The notes under the pieces are model-generated. The model was given only the letters and a program-made list of their open reading frames with translations. It ran no database searches and was not told the origin of the DNA. A stretch of DNA of 37,921 nt, from contig CAYQZD010000027.1 in NCBI GenBank assembly GCA_964421875.1, positions 1-37,921 on the forward strand, written 5' to 3'. Made by a program: the position numbers and the translations under genes. The stretch is from CAYQZD01 sp964421875 (GTDB lineage Bacteria; Electryoneota; Tariuqbacteria; Tariuqbacterales; Tariuqbacteraceae). Shown one piece after another: positions 15,634 through 24,516 of the stretch; positions within the stretch are counted from its first letter, which is position 1; every line of letters starts with the position of its first letter.

Positions 15634-16379
15634 TTAGCCAGCCCCAAGTTGAATTCTTCAGCAGTCCATATGTCAATGCCGCTGCAGTATTTTGAAATAG
15701 ACTGTTGTCTCAGCCCGAAATCTCGCACCAAGCGTCGAGCCATATGCGGCATTTTCCCATAGAACTTAATCTCCAGCACAAAATAAGGATTTTTAATCAC
15801 TTTCAGGTCCTGCTCCCGAAAGATTTCACAGAAATCCGGGATAGGGTAACTTCGCACGTTCATATCGAAGGTTACTCTCAGTCCGGGGTCGTCCATACCC
15901 ACGAACGCTTCACGTTCATAGGTTATCAACACTTTCGGTTCGAGGTTCAGGCGTTTCGTCAGATAAATGAATTTATTAAGCGCGGCTTTCTCAGTAAATC
16001 TTGACGTGGGATCGAGGAGTGTCAAATTGGCGCCATTCAACAGGTTGTTGGCGTCCGCCAGGTCTATCCTGGCGCGCTCCTTGAATACGGTGCTTTTAAT
16101 TTTTCGCTTGATTTCGAGGAATGCGGTGTTGTTGGAAGGGGCGTTGGTATTGTAGGTTCTCACCCGAAGTTTTTTCCTTACTTTCAGCCCGTCCTTTTTC
16201 TCATAGTAGAACAGCAGTCGGGGAGTATCAAGGTAGATGCTTCTAACAGAGTATATGTTGTCAGGCCTTTCCCGACAGAAGGGGTCATGTTCCATAAAGG
16301 TCATAACCCGCTTTCTGATGGGTTCAAGCAGGTCAACTGGGACGTAGTATTTGTATTCCTTTCTCTCGAAGCGTTCCAT
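15630..16379 (-). CDS. VTC-domain (polyphosphate polymerase-like) protein
   Basis: A 249-aa cytoplasmic protein matching the VTC tunnel domain, which in yeast Vtc4 makes polyphosphate from ATP. Basic and acidic strand motifs are all present in order: ERKEYKYYV at the N-terminus, VRSIYLDTP, GLKVRKKLRVRTY, AFLEIKRKIKSTVFKERARI, PKVLITYEREAF, and the C-terminal acidic strand VLEIKFYG. Bacterial members are usually annotated as polyphosphate polymerase domain proteins, with activity mostly inferred. It is encoded between a HlyD-like adaptor (22-base gap) and DUF4956 (4-base overlap). Coupling to DUF4956 suggests a membrane-associated synthase or sensor. Confidence 0.9.
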   Translation of the reverse strand: MERFERKEYKYYVPVDLLEPIRKRVMTFMEHDPFCRERPDNIYSVRSIYLDTPRLLFYYEKKDGLKVRKKLRVRTYNTNAPSNNTAFLEIKRKIKSTVFKERARIDLADANNLLNGANLTLLDPTSRFTEKAALNKFIYLTKRLNLEPKVLITYEREAFVGMDDPGLRVTFDMNVRSYPIPDFCEIFREQDLKVIKNPYFVLEIKFYGKMPHMARRLVRDFGLRQQSISKYCSGIDIWTAEEFNLGLAK

Positions 16380-16401
16380 TTTTTCATCCCAATATGTGAG
16401 C

Positions 16402-17478
16402 TTATCTTCTGAAATCGAAAGAGGAAAGCCTGGCTTTCAAGCCTTCCAGCAGGGTTGTTTTTCCTATAGGAACTATCGCTTTACCCGTCATCCCGCTTTT
16501 AAGCAGACCATCGGAGTTTTCCAGTAGTGAGACGGCGTAAGCTCCCCGGAAGGTGGTATCTAAGAAGCCGGTAGTAAAGAGCCGGCAGTTTCTCTGTCCC
16601 AGTGGATCAGCGTCAAGAACAATCTCGATGTTCATTTTGGAATTCAACTTGGGCACCACGGATTCCGGGAGTGGTATATAAAGGGCGACGGTGTCACTGG
16701 ATTCGACTTTGAAAAGATAATTAGCAGCGCCTCCGAAATAAAACCGGCCCTTGAGTGGCGTGATAATATATTCCTTACTTCCCAATGCGGAGCGAGCGGA
16801 TTCAATCGAACTTCGCAAAGTGGCGACCTCATCCTCAGCGACCTTGATATCCTGAGGGCGGGCTCCGGTTTTCAGCGCGTTCACTTCTGCCTCAGCCAGC
16901 GCCAACTCGGTTCTGAACACGTCAAGACTGCCCTTTGAGACTTGGTATTGAGACTGAGAGATGAAGTTTGAATCGTATAGAGCTTTTACACGGTCGTGTT
17001 CAAGACTGAAGGAATTGAATGTCGCTTGAGCCCGTTCCACATTCCTCCGCGCCACCTCCAGGTCTTCAGCCCGCGCTCCGGCTTTGAGAGCTTCAAGGTT
17101 GGAGCGCGCAGTTTGCAGTTCAGCCTGCAGCACTTCCAGCCTGCCGATTCCCTCCTTAGAAAGGATAATTGCCAGGGTATCGCCCTGCAGGACTTCAGCT
17201 CCGTGATTGAGCTTTGGGGAGATAGTCACTTCGACAAAATCGGGGCGTTCGAAGTGAAAGAGCGATGTTTTCCCTCCCATTGCCAGAAGGTTACGCTCCC
17301 ATCCGGTGGAGATCTCTCCGGCGCCGTCTTTGGCCAGATACCAAACTACGGGCGATTCCACCCGACATACGCATCGCAAACGCTGCGATACCGGGATGAG
17401 AACAGCAACAGCAACCAACCCGATGACTATCAGGAAGATGAGCAGGCGTCTGAAATGTATTAGCTGCAGGTCAATCAA
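16402..17478 (-). CDS. HlyD-family membrane fusion (adaptor) protein
   Basis: A 358-aa protein with one N-terminal transmembrane helix (about residues 11-27), a beta/lipoyl-like segment (EVLQGDTLAIILSKEG), a long alpha-helical hairpin rich in A, E and R (about 120-225, containing two copies of a LKxGAR(A/P)(E/Q)D motif), and a C-terminal beta-barrel region with SGMTGKAIVPIG. This is the layout of periplasmic adaptor proteins. No ABC or RND pump is encoded nearby, so its partner is unknown. The start is a TTG whose bases overlap the TGA stop of the upstream gene, so it is probably translationally coupled. Confidence 0.85.
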   Translation of the reverse strand: MIDLQLIHFRRLLIFLIVIGLVAVAVLIPVSQRLRCVCRVESPVVWYLAKDGAGEISTGWERNLLAMGGKTSLFHFERPDFVEVTISPKLNHGAEVLQGDTLAIILSKEGIGRLEVLQAELQTARSNLEALKAGARAEDLEVARRNVERAQATFNSFSLEHDRVKALYDSNFISQSQYQVSKGSLDVFRTELALAEAEVNALKTGARPQDIKVAEDEVATLRSSIESARSALGSKEYIITPLKGRFYFGGAANYLFKVESSDTVALYIPLPESVVPKLNSKMNIEIVLDADPLGQRNCRLFTTGFLDTTFRGAYAVSLLENSDGLLKSGMTGKAIVPIGKTTLLEGLKARLSSFDFRR

Positions 17479-17972
17479 ATTGTCACAAACTCTCCGCTAT
17501 TGAAAGCAGTACTATAGATGGAAGTCCATAATTCCAGCGCTTCCATTACATTTTGTTCTTCATCGAGCCGGTGAAACACTTCGGTGTTTCGCTTCTCCGC
17601 GGATTCGGTCAGATTAAAACTACCGATAACTGCGCATTTCCGGTCAAAGATGGACAGTTTCGCATGAAGTTTGCCTTCGCTTCGGGTTGGCCAAAACTCT
17701 ACATCCACGCCGCTTCTGATGGCTTCCCTAGCCTGGCTTAGGTTATCGAGAGCCGCGTTGCCGTCGAGCACCATCTTGACAGTTAATCCCCGCTCCACCG
17801 CCTCACTGAGAGCTTTCAGCGCGCTTATGGAGGTGAACTTGTAGGTTGAGATGTAAATCGAATCACAGGCCTGACGGACGCAGTCTATCCAGTATTTAAG
17901 CACTTTCCTGCCTATTATCAAACCGGTTCCATCCACACCGGGATATTCCGGGAGATTTTCAGTTGTATTCAT
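17475..17972 (-). CDS. Single-HKD phospholipase D-like protein
   Basis: A 165-aa protein with one complete HKD motif, HAKLSIFD followed by GSFNLTESAEKRNTEVF, typical of PLD-superfamily nucleases or phosphodiesterases that act as dimers. The N-terminal part (IYISTYKFTSISALKALSEAVERGLTVKMVLDG) matches the first half of the fold. No signal peptide is visible. The start is uncertain: ATG at 17972 or an in-frame GTG at 17984. It heads the operon PLD-HlyD-VTC-DUF4956, with a 4-base overlap to the HlyD gene. Substrate unknown (nucleic acid, phospholipid or another phosphodiester). Confidence 0.85.
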   Translation of the reverse strand: MNTTENLPEYPGVDGTGLIIGRKVLKYWIDCVRQACDSIYISTYKFTSISALKALSEAVERGLTVKMVLDGNAALDNLSQAREAIRSGVDVEFWPTRSEGKLHAKLSIFDRKCAVIGSFNLTESAEKRNTEVFHRLDEEQNVMEALELWTSIYSTAFNSGEFVTI

Positions 17973-17984
17973 TAAAGCGAACAC

Positions 17985-18502
17985 CGATAAATTCTACCTG
18001 AATTCTTATGAAGGGTATCTGTCGAAACCCTTCTCGACAAAATACAAAAATGAGATCCGCTTATTTGCGTTGCCGACGTTCAATAATATAAACCATCATT
18101 CGATGGATTCTTTTCGATAATCATCGCTCAGCGAGGATGAAAAATCACGGTTCGCGGGATACGCTGCCGCTTTTTTTTAAGGTAAATAGAAGTAGTGTAA
18201 NNNNNNNNNNGTAGTGTAAAAACAGTTCACTAATCCATTTCCTGCGACAACGGAAATAAACACTCGTTAGATTAGCTAATATAAGAATATTTTTGGTAAA
18301 ATCAAGTATATTTTTCAAAAAACAGTTGAATTGTGAAGGAACGGCTTTTCGATTAGACCTCTAAGTCCGAGTATTTGTTTAACGTCATCGAAAAAAATCC
18401 TGTAGTTAAAAGTGAGATTCCATGTCATTTCGCTCTTTTTGCGGTCTTTTTGGTCTTCTCAATAGTTGACTTTTACCTATAAATTAGTGATATTAATCAA
18501 TT
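17985..18502. other. Non-coding stretch with assembly gap
   Basis: No convincing gene. It is the divergent intergenic region between the minus-strand PLD operon and the plus-strand CHAT locus, so it should hold promoters for both, though no consensus box stands out. Ten N lie at 18201-18210. The bases on each side of the N-run carry the same 9-mer, GTAGTGTAA (18192-18200 and 18211-18219), suggesting two contig ends that overlap rather than missing sequence. Confidence 0.8.
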
Positions 18503-18607
18503 ATGCAGATCGCCGCTTTCCTTTTCTTCGCTTCCTTTGTGATTTATGGGATCTCGGCGCTCCTGAGCTATCGAGATGCACTACAAAAAAAGGGATTTTA
18601 CTTATAA
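18503..18607 (+). CDS. Possible 34-aa single-pass membrane peptide
   Basis: A short frame from ATG 18503 to TAA encodes a peptide with a hydrophobic first half (MQIAAFLFFASFVIYGISAL) and a basic, polar end (QKKGFYL). That composition fits a small membrane protein. No ribosome-binding site is evident and there is no homologue to lean on, so chance is a serious alternative. It lies 83 bases before the TPR-CHAT gene. Confidence 0.25.
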   Translation: MQIAAFLFFASFVIYGISALLSYRDALQKKGFYL

Positions 18608-18690
18608 GAATGTCCCCTTTCGCAAAATCTGCGATATAGAATTGACAAATTCAGCTCGCGGCGGAGCGCCGCCGCTATTTGGGTAATAAT

Positions 18691-21126
18691 ATGATAATTC
18701 CGACCTTTCACCCACTATTATTAGTTTTATGTTTTGTTTCGGCTGTTTCGCTGGCTCAAGTCCCGCTGGATGCTGATTCCATAAAGGCTGAAGCCGATAG
18801 TCTAAAAAAAACCGGCCATTTTTATCGCGACCAGAAACGGGAGTTGGAGAAATCGATTTCGTATTATCAACAGGCCTTGGAGAAGTACCTCCAAATCGAT
18901 TTCCAGAGCGGGGTTGAAAACGTGAATTGGCAGATAGGCGTATCCTACTATTATCTTTCTAAATACAATGAAGCTCTGAACCACTTCCAAAGAAGCCTTA
19001 AAATATTACGTGAAAATGGCGACAAGCAGAATGAAAGCTATACCCTCAATTACATCGGTCTGGTCTATAAAAGCCTCTCTAATTATCCCAAAGCGCTTGA
19101 TTATTACGAGCAGAGCCTCAACCTTCGCCGCCAGCTTAGCGATAAACGCGGCGAAGCGCTGACGCTGAGCAACACCGGGGTAGTCTATGTCCGCCTCAAG
19201 GACTTCGACAGAGCCCTGGAGTACTACTTCAAAAGCTTGGAAATCCGTCGTCAGTTGGGAGATAAGAAGGGTATGGCTCAGGTTCTGAACAACATCGGTA
19301 TCGCCTATGATGAACTTAAAAACTATTCCCGCGCCATTGAATATTATCAGCAAAGTCTGGAAATTAGCTGGGAATTAGGGGAAACAAGAACTGTATCCCA
19401 GGTATTGAACAATATCGGAGTGGCTTATTTTAATCAGAAAGACTATTCTCAAGTCATAACCTATTATAATGAAAGCTTAAGTATATTCCGTCAATTGGAC
19501 GACTGTAAATCGATGGGGCTTACCCTGCTCAACATCGGTGAAGTCTACAAGCGGATGGAGGACTTCGAAACAGCCTGGCAATACATCGAACGCGGGCGGG
19601 AAACATTGGAGGAATTGGATTCCGACCTGCTTCGGTTCAGTGTCTATGACGCGGTGGCTGATTGGCAAGTTGAGAACGGGGAAGATTCGCTGGCTGTCGA
19701 TACCTTCTCCAAAGCCATCGAAATCTTAGAAGGTGTGCGGGAAAAACTGCAGATCGAATCTCAGAAGCGGAGCTACGCCTCCGGATCTTACAGAATTTAT
19801 GAGAGCATCGTCCTGGCGCTGCATCGGCTGGGGAGATATGAAGAGGCCTTCAACTACATTGAACGGAGCCGCGCCCGGAGTTTCCTCGACCTGTTAGGGG
19901 AAGGAAATGTCAAAGTGGGGAAGGCTCAACACCGCAAATTCCTCGAGGGGGAACGGAGCGAAGCAACTTCCGGAGCCGGTGATATGAAGCATTCATCGAT
20001 TCAGCATGATATTCATTATGACGCCAGAGGAATCATCCTTCCCCAAGACCAGAAGATTGACATAGATGAACCCGAATTGATATCGATGGTATCAGTAAGT
20101 TCGCTAAATCTGTCGGAAGCGCAGGAGCTGATTCCAGCTAAGTGCACGGTATTGGAATACTTTCTAACCCAGAATTACCTTATAACTTTTGCAATAACCA
20201 GGAAAGGCTACGAAGTATTCAAGACGAAGATACCGGTAGAAATTATTAAACAGTATGTATCCGATTTCAGGGGAGCGATAATAGCGTTGGAAGACGTCGA
20301 TTCGCTGTCGCAGGAATTGTATAAATACCTCATCGCCCCGGCGGAGAAAGCTATATCGGGCGAGGATTTAGTGATTATTCCGTATGGACTACTGCATTAT
20401 ACACCTTTCTCGGCATTGATGGACGCCAAGGGCCGCTTATTAGTTGAAAAATACCGGATAAGCCTGCTGCCCAGCGCATCGGTGATGAAGTATCTTTTGA
20501 CCAAACACCGTAACGGAGGCAGAAAACTGCTGGCTATGGGGAATCCGGCGTTTGGGAATTCCCTTCACCAGCCTCTACCCTACTCCGAGCGTGAGGTCAA
20601 GCGCATCGGAGATTATTTCGACGACCCTGCGGTCTATGTGGGAGTCGACGCCAGCGAAGCTCGCTTCAAGGAACAGTCTGGCGACTATGACATCCTGCAC
20701 TTAGCCTGTCACGCTGACCTGAATTCGGCCTATCCTATGTTCTCGGGTTTACTCTTGACGCCTGGCGAGGGTGAGGACGGTGAGCTGGATGTGCATGAAC
20801 TCTTCAGTATGGAATTGAACGCTAATCTTGTGGTACTGTCGGCTTGCCAAACGGGTTTGGGCAAGTTGACATCGGGAGATGAGCTGGTAGGGCTCTCCCG
20901 GGCCTTTTTCTATGCGGGAACGCCTTCATTGATTTCATCACTGTGGATGGTTGAGGATGAGTCCACCGAATATTTAATGGGCCGCTTTTACCGTTATCTC
21001 AAGCGGTACGATAAAGCGGAATCTTTGCGGCGGGCGCAGCTAGACACCAGAAAAAAATACCGCCATCCTCGTTCCTGGGCTTCATTTCAGCTAATAGGGG
21101 ACGCTGACGGGATAGGAGCTTTGTAA
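18691..21126 (+). CDS. Exported TPR-CHAT caspase-like protease
   Basis: An 811-aa protein from the ATG at 18691 (an in-frame TTG at 18679 is less likely), with an N-terminal signal peptide ending VSLAQ. Residues about 45-310 contain at least six TPR repeats of 40 residues (for example AIEYYQQSLEISWELGETRTVSQVLNNIGVAY). A helical linker follows. The C-terminal CHAT domain (about 470-811) belongs to the caspase/separase clan. The catalytic dyad is visible: His in LHLACHAD (near residue 674) and Cys in LSACQTG (near 719), followed by GDELVGLSRAFFYAG and SLWMVEDEST. TPR-CHAT proteins are proteases in several bacterial signalling and defence systems. The signal peptide suggests a periplasmic location here. 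Neighbours are a DUF4384-like protein and a CHASE2 cyclase. The target protein is unknown. Confidence 0.9.
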   Translation: MIIPTFHPLLLVLCFVSAVSLAQVPLDADSIKAEADSLKKTGHFYRDQKRELEKSISYYQQALEKYLQIDFQSGVENVNWQIGVSYYYLSKYNEALNHFQRSLKILRENGDKQNESYTLNYIGLVYKSLSNYPKALDYYEQSLNLRRQLSDKRGEALTLSNTGVVYVRLKDFDRALEYYFKSLEIRRQLGDKKGMAQVLNNIGIAYDELKNYSRAIEYYQQSLEISWELGETRTVSQVLNNIGVAYFNQKDYSQVITYYNESLSIFRQLDDCKSMGLTLLNIGEVYKRMEDFETAWQYIERGRETLEELDSDLLRFSVYDAVADWQVENGEDSLAVDTFSKAIEILEGVREKLQIESQKRSYASGSYRIYESIVLALHRLGRYEEAFNYIERSRARSFLDLLGEGNVKVGKAQHRKFLEGERSEATSGAGDMKHSSIQHDIHYDARGIILPQDQKIDIDEPELISMVSVSSLNLSEAQELIPAKCTVLEYFLTQNYLITFAITRKGYEVFKTKIPVEIIKQYVSDFRGAIIALEDVDSLSQELYKYLIAPAEKAISGEDLVIIPYGLLHYTPFSALMDAKGRLLVEKYRISLLPSASVMKYLLTKHRNGGRKLLAMGNPAFGNSLHQPLPYSEREVKRIGDYFDDPAVYVGVDASEARFKEQSGDYDILHLACHADLNSAYPMFSGLLLTPGEGEDGELDVHELFSMELNANLVVLSACQTGLGKLTSGDELVGLSRAFFYAGTPSLISSLWMVEDESTEYLMGRFYRYLKRYDKAESLRRAQLDTRKKYRHPRSWASFQLIGDADGIGAL

Positions 21127-21189
21127 CACAAAGACTATACCGTATAACAATTCAATCTGTGGAGGGTTATAAAAACTCAGGAGAAGTCT

Positions 21190-21867
21190 ATGCGCTCAAG
21201 TGTCTCTATAGGAATCACGATAGTCATAGGCATAGCTTTTATTTTAGTTTTATTCCCGGCGACAAGCGCCGAACAAAGCGCAAGCGTCGAATCGGGATTC
21301 AAGTACGGCATTATCTGGAAAAGTGCGAGTGCTTCGGAAGAATTTTTCAAACTGGACGAAAGCGCTGAAATCGGCTCAGGCTGCTATGTCAAAGTGAACT
21401 ATCAACTGATCAAGGGCAAGCATATCTATCTTATCTGGCTGACTCCGGGCGGTGAATACGTCTTCCTCAATCCGCACCTTGAAGGTCTCGATATCGAGGG
21501 GAAATGCGCCGAAGGTAAGATTGTCACCACCGGATGGCTTAAGCTGGACAAGGAAACGGGAATTGAGACGGTTTATATGCTGGCTTCCACCACTGAATTG
21601 AGCGAATTGAAGGCAGTTCTGGATGAATACTATTCGGACGAAACCGTCGATAGAAAGATGGTTTCACAGAAGATCACGGCGGAACTGGCTAAGCTGCAAG
21701 CCGGTTTCACTTCCCACCGCGAAGGCGCAACGCTGCCTAAACGGGCGGACAAACCTACAGAAAGCGGAGCGGTTTTCCGGGGGGATGACACCGCTAACAA
21801 GATTCTTGATTTTGAGGTCAGCGGGGATGATGTGGCATTCGCCTCGGTCAAGATAAACCATCGCTAA
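21190..21867 (+). CDS. DUF4384-like exported protein
   Basis: A 225-aa protein starting at an ATG behind AGGAG, with a signal peptide or N-terminal anchor of about 27 residues ending TSAEQ. The middle (about 45-145) fits DUF4384: GSGCYVKVNYQLIKGKHIYLIWLTPGGEYVFLNP, then a GWLKLDKETGIETVYMLAST strand. A charged, low-complexity tail follows. DUF4384 domains commonly accompany CHAT or caspase-like proteases, consistent with the TPR-CHAT gene 63 bases upstream. Biochemical role unknown. Family assignment is from pattern and context, not a clear catalytic motif. Confidence 0.7.
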   Translation: MRSSVSIGITIVIGIAFILVLFPATSAEQSASVESGFKYGIIWKSASASEEFFKLDESAEIGSGCYVKVNYQLIKGKHIYLIWLTPGGEYVFLNPHLEGLDIEGKCAEGKIVTTGWLKLDKETGIETVYMLASTTELSELKAVLDEYYSDETVDRKMVSQKITAELAKLQAGFTSHREGATLPKRADKPTESGAVFRGDDTANKILDFEVSGDDVAFASVKINHR

Positions 21868-21966
21868 TCCTCTTTGCGGATCTTGTTCAAGTCTCTCAGC
21901 GATGAAGGATGAAAACGATGGCTCGCGTCTTTATATTAAAACTATTTTTTTGTTCGATGATATGGA

Positions 21967-23931
21967 TTGAAATCTTCGCCCCAAATATACCCGGTCAGGA
22001 AAATAGTAGTCCTAGCGGTTGCCGTCTGCCTCCTGCTTAATGTTATCATATACTTAATACCAGGTATATTTTCGCCCTGGGAATTGAAAACAATTGACCT
22101 CCGGTTTTTAGCTCGTTTCCGGCTGGGGAGGGGGCCAGCGATTTCCGACCGGATGGCGCAGGTAAATATCGACAACCGGGCTTTCGAACTGACAGCGGGC
22201 AACCTCTGGCGGCGAGGAATGTACGGCCGGGCGATTGAAGCGGTTTCCTTCGCCGGGGCTAAGGTGGTTGGGGTGGACATTGTATTCAGCGGAGTGACCG
22301 ACAGCCTGCAAGACTTGAGTTTGACCAACTCTATTGGTCGGTCGAAGGTGGTAATTTCGCCGCTGGTTTTCCGGGTGGGCAGGGGCGGCGAATTCGGCTT
22401 CGAGGAGCTTCGGGAGTTCATCCCGTTCAGCGAGCCTTCGGATTATCCCGATTTACCGCCGGATTCAAAGCTTATTCACTGTATAAGCGGGATTTCTGCG
22501 CCGCCTCTAAGGCAGTTGGCGGATAATTCGCTGGGGATGGGCTATGTGAATATGTTCTTCGATCCGGACGGAGTTATTAGGCGCTACCCTTTGGTGATGA
22601 ATATCGAGGGAAGAGCATTCCCGTCTTTTCCCCTTCGCCTGCTCTGCGTCTATTTGGAATATCCGTTATCCCAGGTTGAGATTAGTCCCGGGAAGAACAT
22701 TGCTCTGCGAAATGTTCTAATGCCCGGCACAGAAGAGCGGCGTGACATAGAGATTCCCATCGACAGGCGGGGGTATGCGCTTCTCAACTATGTCGGAACC
22801 TGGGAGGATGGTTTCGATAATATCTACAGCGCCGGCGACATCCTAAAATATACGGAGAAACCCGGACTGCTTTATCCCCAGCTTGGCGAACGGTTAATTC
22901 TGCTGACAGAGTTTTCCGACCGCACCGGAGACCGTGGTAATATTCCGTTGGAATCGAACTATCCCCGTTCCGGCGTTTATACCACAATCCTGAACTCCAT
23001 ATTAACCGGAGAATACCTTCGGGAAGCGGACAGGGTTGTGATAGTTCCGATTTCATTGGTTTTCCTGGCGGTGATTATTGCGCTGGGGCGTTTCACCTCG
23101 ATGACGGGATTTACCCTGGGATATTTTGCGTTGGTTTTAGTTTACATCGCTTCCTGTTTCGCGGCTTTCATCTATGGGAGCTTGATAATACCGCTGGTGG
23201 GGCCGTCGAGCGAATCGCTGGCTTTGTTCTTAGGGGTGGCGGCTGCGAAATTTCATTACCAGGAACAACACCGACTCTTTCTTGAAGGGAAGTTCAAATG
23301 CTACCTTTCCCCGGCTATACTGCGTAAAATTCAGGAGGATCCTAGTCTGGTTAACACCGGTGGCGAGAAGCGGAACCTGATAGTCTTTTTCGCCGACATC
23401 CGTAAGTTTTCCCGCTATTCCGAAAGCCTTGAAGCGCGGGAACTGGTGGCTTTCGCCAACCGATATTATTCATTGATGGTGGACGTTGCGCTGAAGTACG
23501 ACGCCACGGTGGACAAGTACACCGGCGACGAAATAATGATTTACTTCGGCGCCCCTTACGCCCATAATGACGACCACATTCGCGCGCTGAAAATGACGAT
23601 GGAGATGGGAGCGAAACTGGATAAGTTCAACAAACGAATAGCCTCCGAGGGATATGAACCTATCCGCATCGGTATCGGCATCAACTACGGGCCGGTAGTG
23701 GTGGGAAACATCGGTTCGGTGAAACGTATGGACTATTCGGTGATGGGCGACGTCATCAATAAAGGGGCGCGGATTGTAGCCAGCGCCGGACCGGGTGAAA
23801 TCAAGATAAGCGAGAGTTATTACAAGCTGGTAGAGGACTTTGTCGAGGTGGAAAAAATGGAGCCTTTTACGGGCAAAGCGGGAGAAGCTTTAATCCAAAC
23901 CTATTTATTGAAAGCGGTAGTGAATTTGTGA
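21967..23931 (+). CDS. CHASE2-domain class III adenylate cyclase
   Basis: A 654-aa membrane protein. After an N-terminal helix (about 10-33) comes a periplasmic CHASE2 sensor domain (about 40-355; motifs IDLRFLARFR, VVGVDIVFSG, GYVNMFFDPDGVIRRYPL), then three transmembrane helices (about 358-425), then a class III cyclase domain (about 470-650). Both metal-binding aspartates are present (FFADIRKFS near 477; YTGDEIMIYFG near 521), as are the Lys of DKYTGDE and Asp of VMGDVIN expected for ATP use, and the transition-state N and R (INKGAR). It should make cAMP in response to an outside signal. The start is a TTG, since no in-frame ATG lies close by. It follows the CHAT and DUF4384 genes by 99 bases. 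Confidence 0.9.
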   Translation: MKSSPQIYPVRKIVVLAVAVCLLLNVIIYLIPGIFSPWELKTIDLRFLARFRLGRGPAISDRMAQVNIDNRAFELTAGNLWRRGMYGRAIEAVSFAGAKVVGVDIVFSGVTDSLQDLSLTNSIGRSKVVISPLVFRVGRGGEFGFEELREFIPFSEPSDYPDLPPDSKLIHCISGISAPPLRQLADNSLGMGYVNMFFDPDGVIRRYPLVMNIEGRAFPSFPLRLLCVYLEYPLSQVEISPGKNIALRNVLMPGTEERRDIEIPIDRRGYALLNYVGTWEDGFDNIYSAGDILKYTEKPGLLYPQLGERLILLTEFSDRTGDRGNIPLESNYPRSGVYTTILNSILTGEYLREADRVVIVPISLVFLAVIIALGRFTSMTGFTLGYFALVLVYIASCFAAFIYGSLIIPLVGPSSESLALFLGVAAAKFHYQEQHRLFLEGKFKCYLSPAILRKIQEDPSLVNTGGEKRNLIVFFADIRKFSRYSESLEARELVAFANRYYSLMVDVALKYDATVDKYTGDEIMIYFGAPYAHNDDHIRALKMTMEMGAKLDKFNKRIASEGYEPIRIGIGINYGPVVVGNIGSVKRMDYSVMGDVINKGARIVASAGPGEIKISESYYKLVEDFVEVEKMEPFTGKAGEALIQTYLLKAVVNL

Positions 23932-23942
23932 CTTAAGACAAT

Positions 23943-23982
23943 AACTTATTGGGTATTGGTTCTTAATATTAGAGAATAAGTT
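23943..23982 (+). other. Inverted repeat after the cyclase gene
   Basis: AACTTATT (23943-23950) and AATAAGTT (23975-23982) are perfect complements with a 24-base loop, 12 bases after the cyclase stop codon. No T-run follows, so a terminator role is only possible. Confidence 0.3.
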
Positions 23983-24075
23983 CTGTTTCCGGATAAACGC
24001 AATTATGCTCTTATCGGATATTGATTCCAAATAAATTTCATCATAAGCACGGGACTGTTAAAGTCGAGCGTTAGG

Positions 24076-24516
24076 ATGAAAAGAACTTCATCTATCACGG
24101 AAATTCCCTTCCAACCCGCGGTTTACGCTATCTATTTCTGCGACAAAGGCGATTTATCTGCGGCGTATGTGGGGAGCGCTGCAACACTGCGGGAGCAGTT
24201 GTTCCGCCAGCTTTCTTCGCGAAAAAACCTACTATCTATACGGCACTCGGTAGAGGAACTCAAGGAAGGGCTGTCGGTTGAAGTCCGTTGGTGGGAACAC
24301 CCGGATTTTGCCAATCTGCCGGCATTGGAAGCGGCGGAACTTATTGCCTTCGTCACCCTCAATTCACTGATGTCGGGGACTGCCACCATATCTGAAGAAG
24401 CCAAGGTATTTATCGTGAACGAGCTTTTCCGGGAGAAGATGCATGAACTCTTCAACGGAGAACCTTCCGGCGTAATCGCGCTCCTGGACCGCGACCTGAA
24501 CAACCTCAGCAACTAA
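24076..24516 (+). CDS. Degenerate GIY-YIG-like domain protein
   Basis: A 146-aa protein. The N-terminal part resembles a GIY-YIG nuclease fold with the first motif altered: AVYAIYF in place of GIY, then AAYVGSAATLREQL matching the YIG part and its following helix. A basic/aromatic strand (VEVRWWEHPDF) and an acidic helix (LEAAELIAFV) sit where the family has its other conserved residues, including a candidate catalytic Glu. The last 45 residues match nothing I recognise. It converges with coaE, and the two stop codons overlap by 4 bases. It may be a nuclease or a non-catalytic nucleic-acid binder. Fold assignment is tentative. Confidence 0.6.
   Translation: MKRTSSITEIPFQPAVYAIYFCDKGDLSAAYVGSAATLREQLFRQLSSRKNLLSIRHSVEELKEGLSVEVRWWEHPDFANLPALEAAELIAFVTLNSLMSGTATISEEAKVFIVNELFREKMHELFNGEPSGVIALLDRDLNNLSN

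Noticed and set aside
17973..18690. A tRNA or small RNA in the long intergenic region
   Set aside because: No cloverleaf arms, no strong terminator and no conserved motif could be made out. Only the low-confidence 34-aa frame was kept.
21890..21925. Similarity between bases near 21897 and 18126 (CTCAGCGA...GGATGAAAA)
   Set aside because: The match is short and gapped, so it may be chance. No element boundaries could be drawn.
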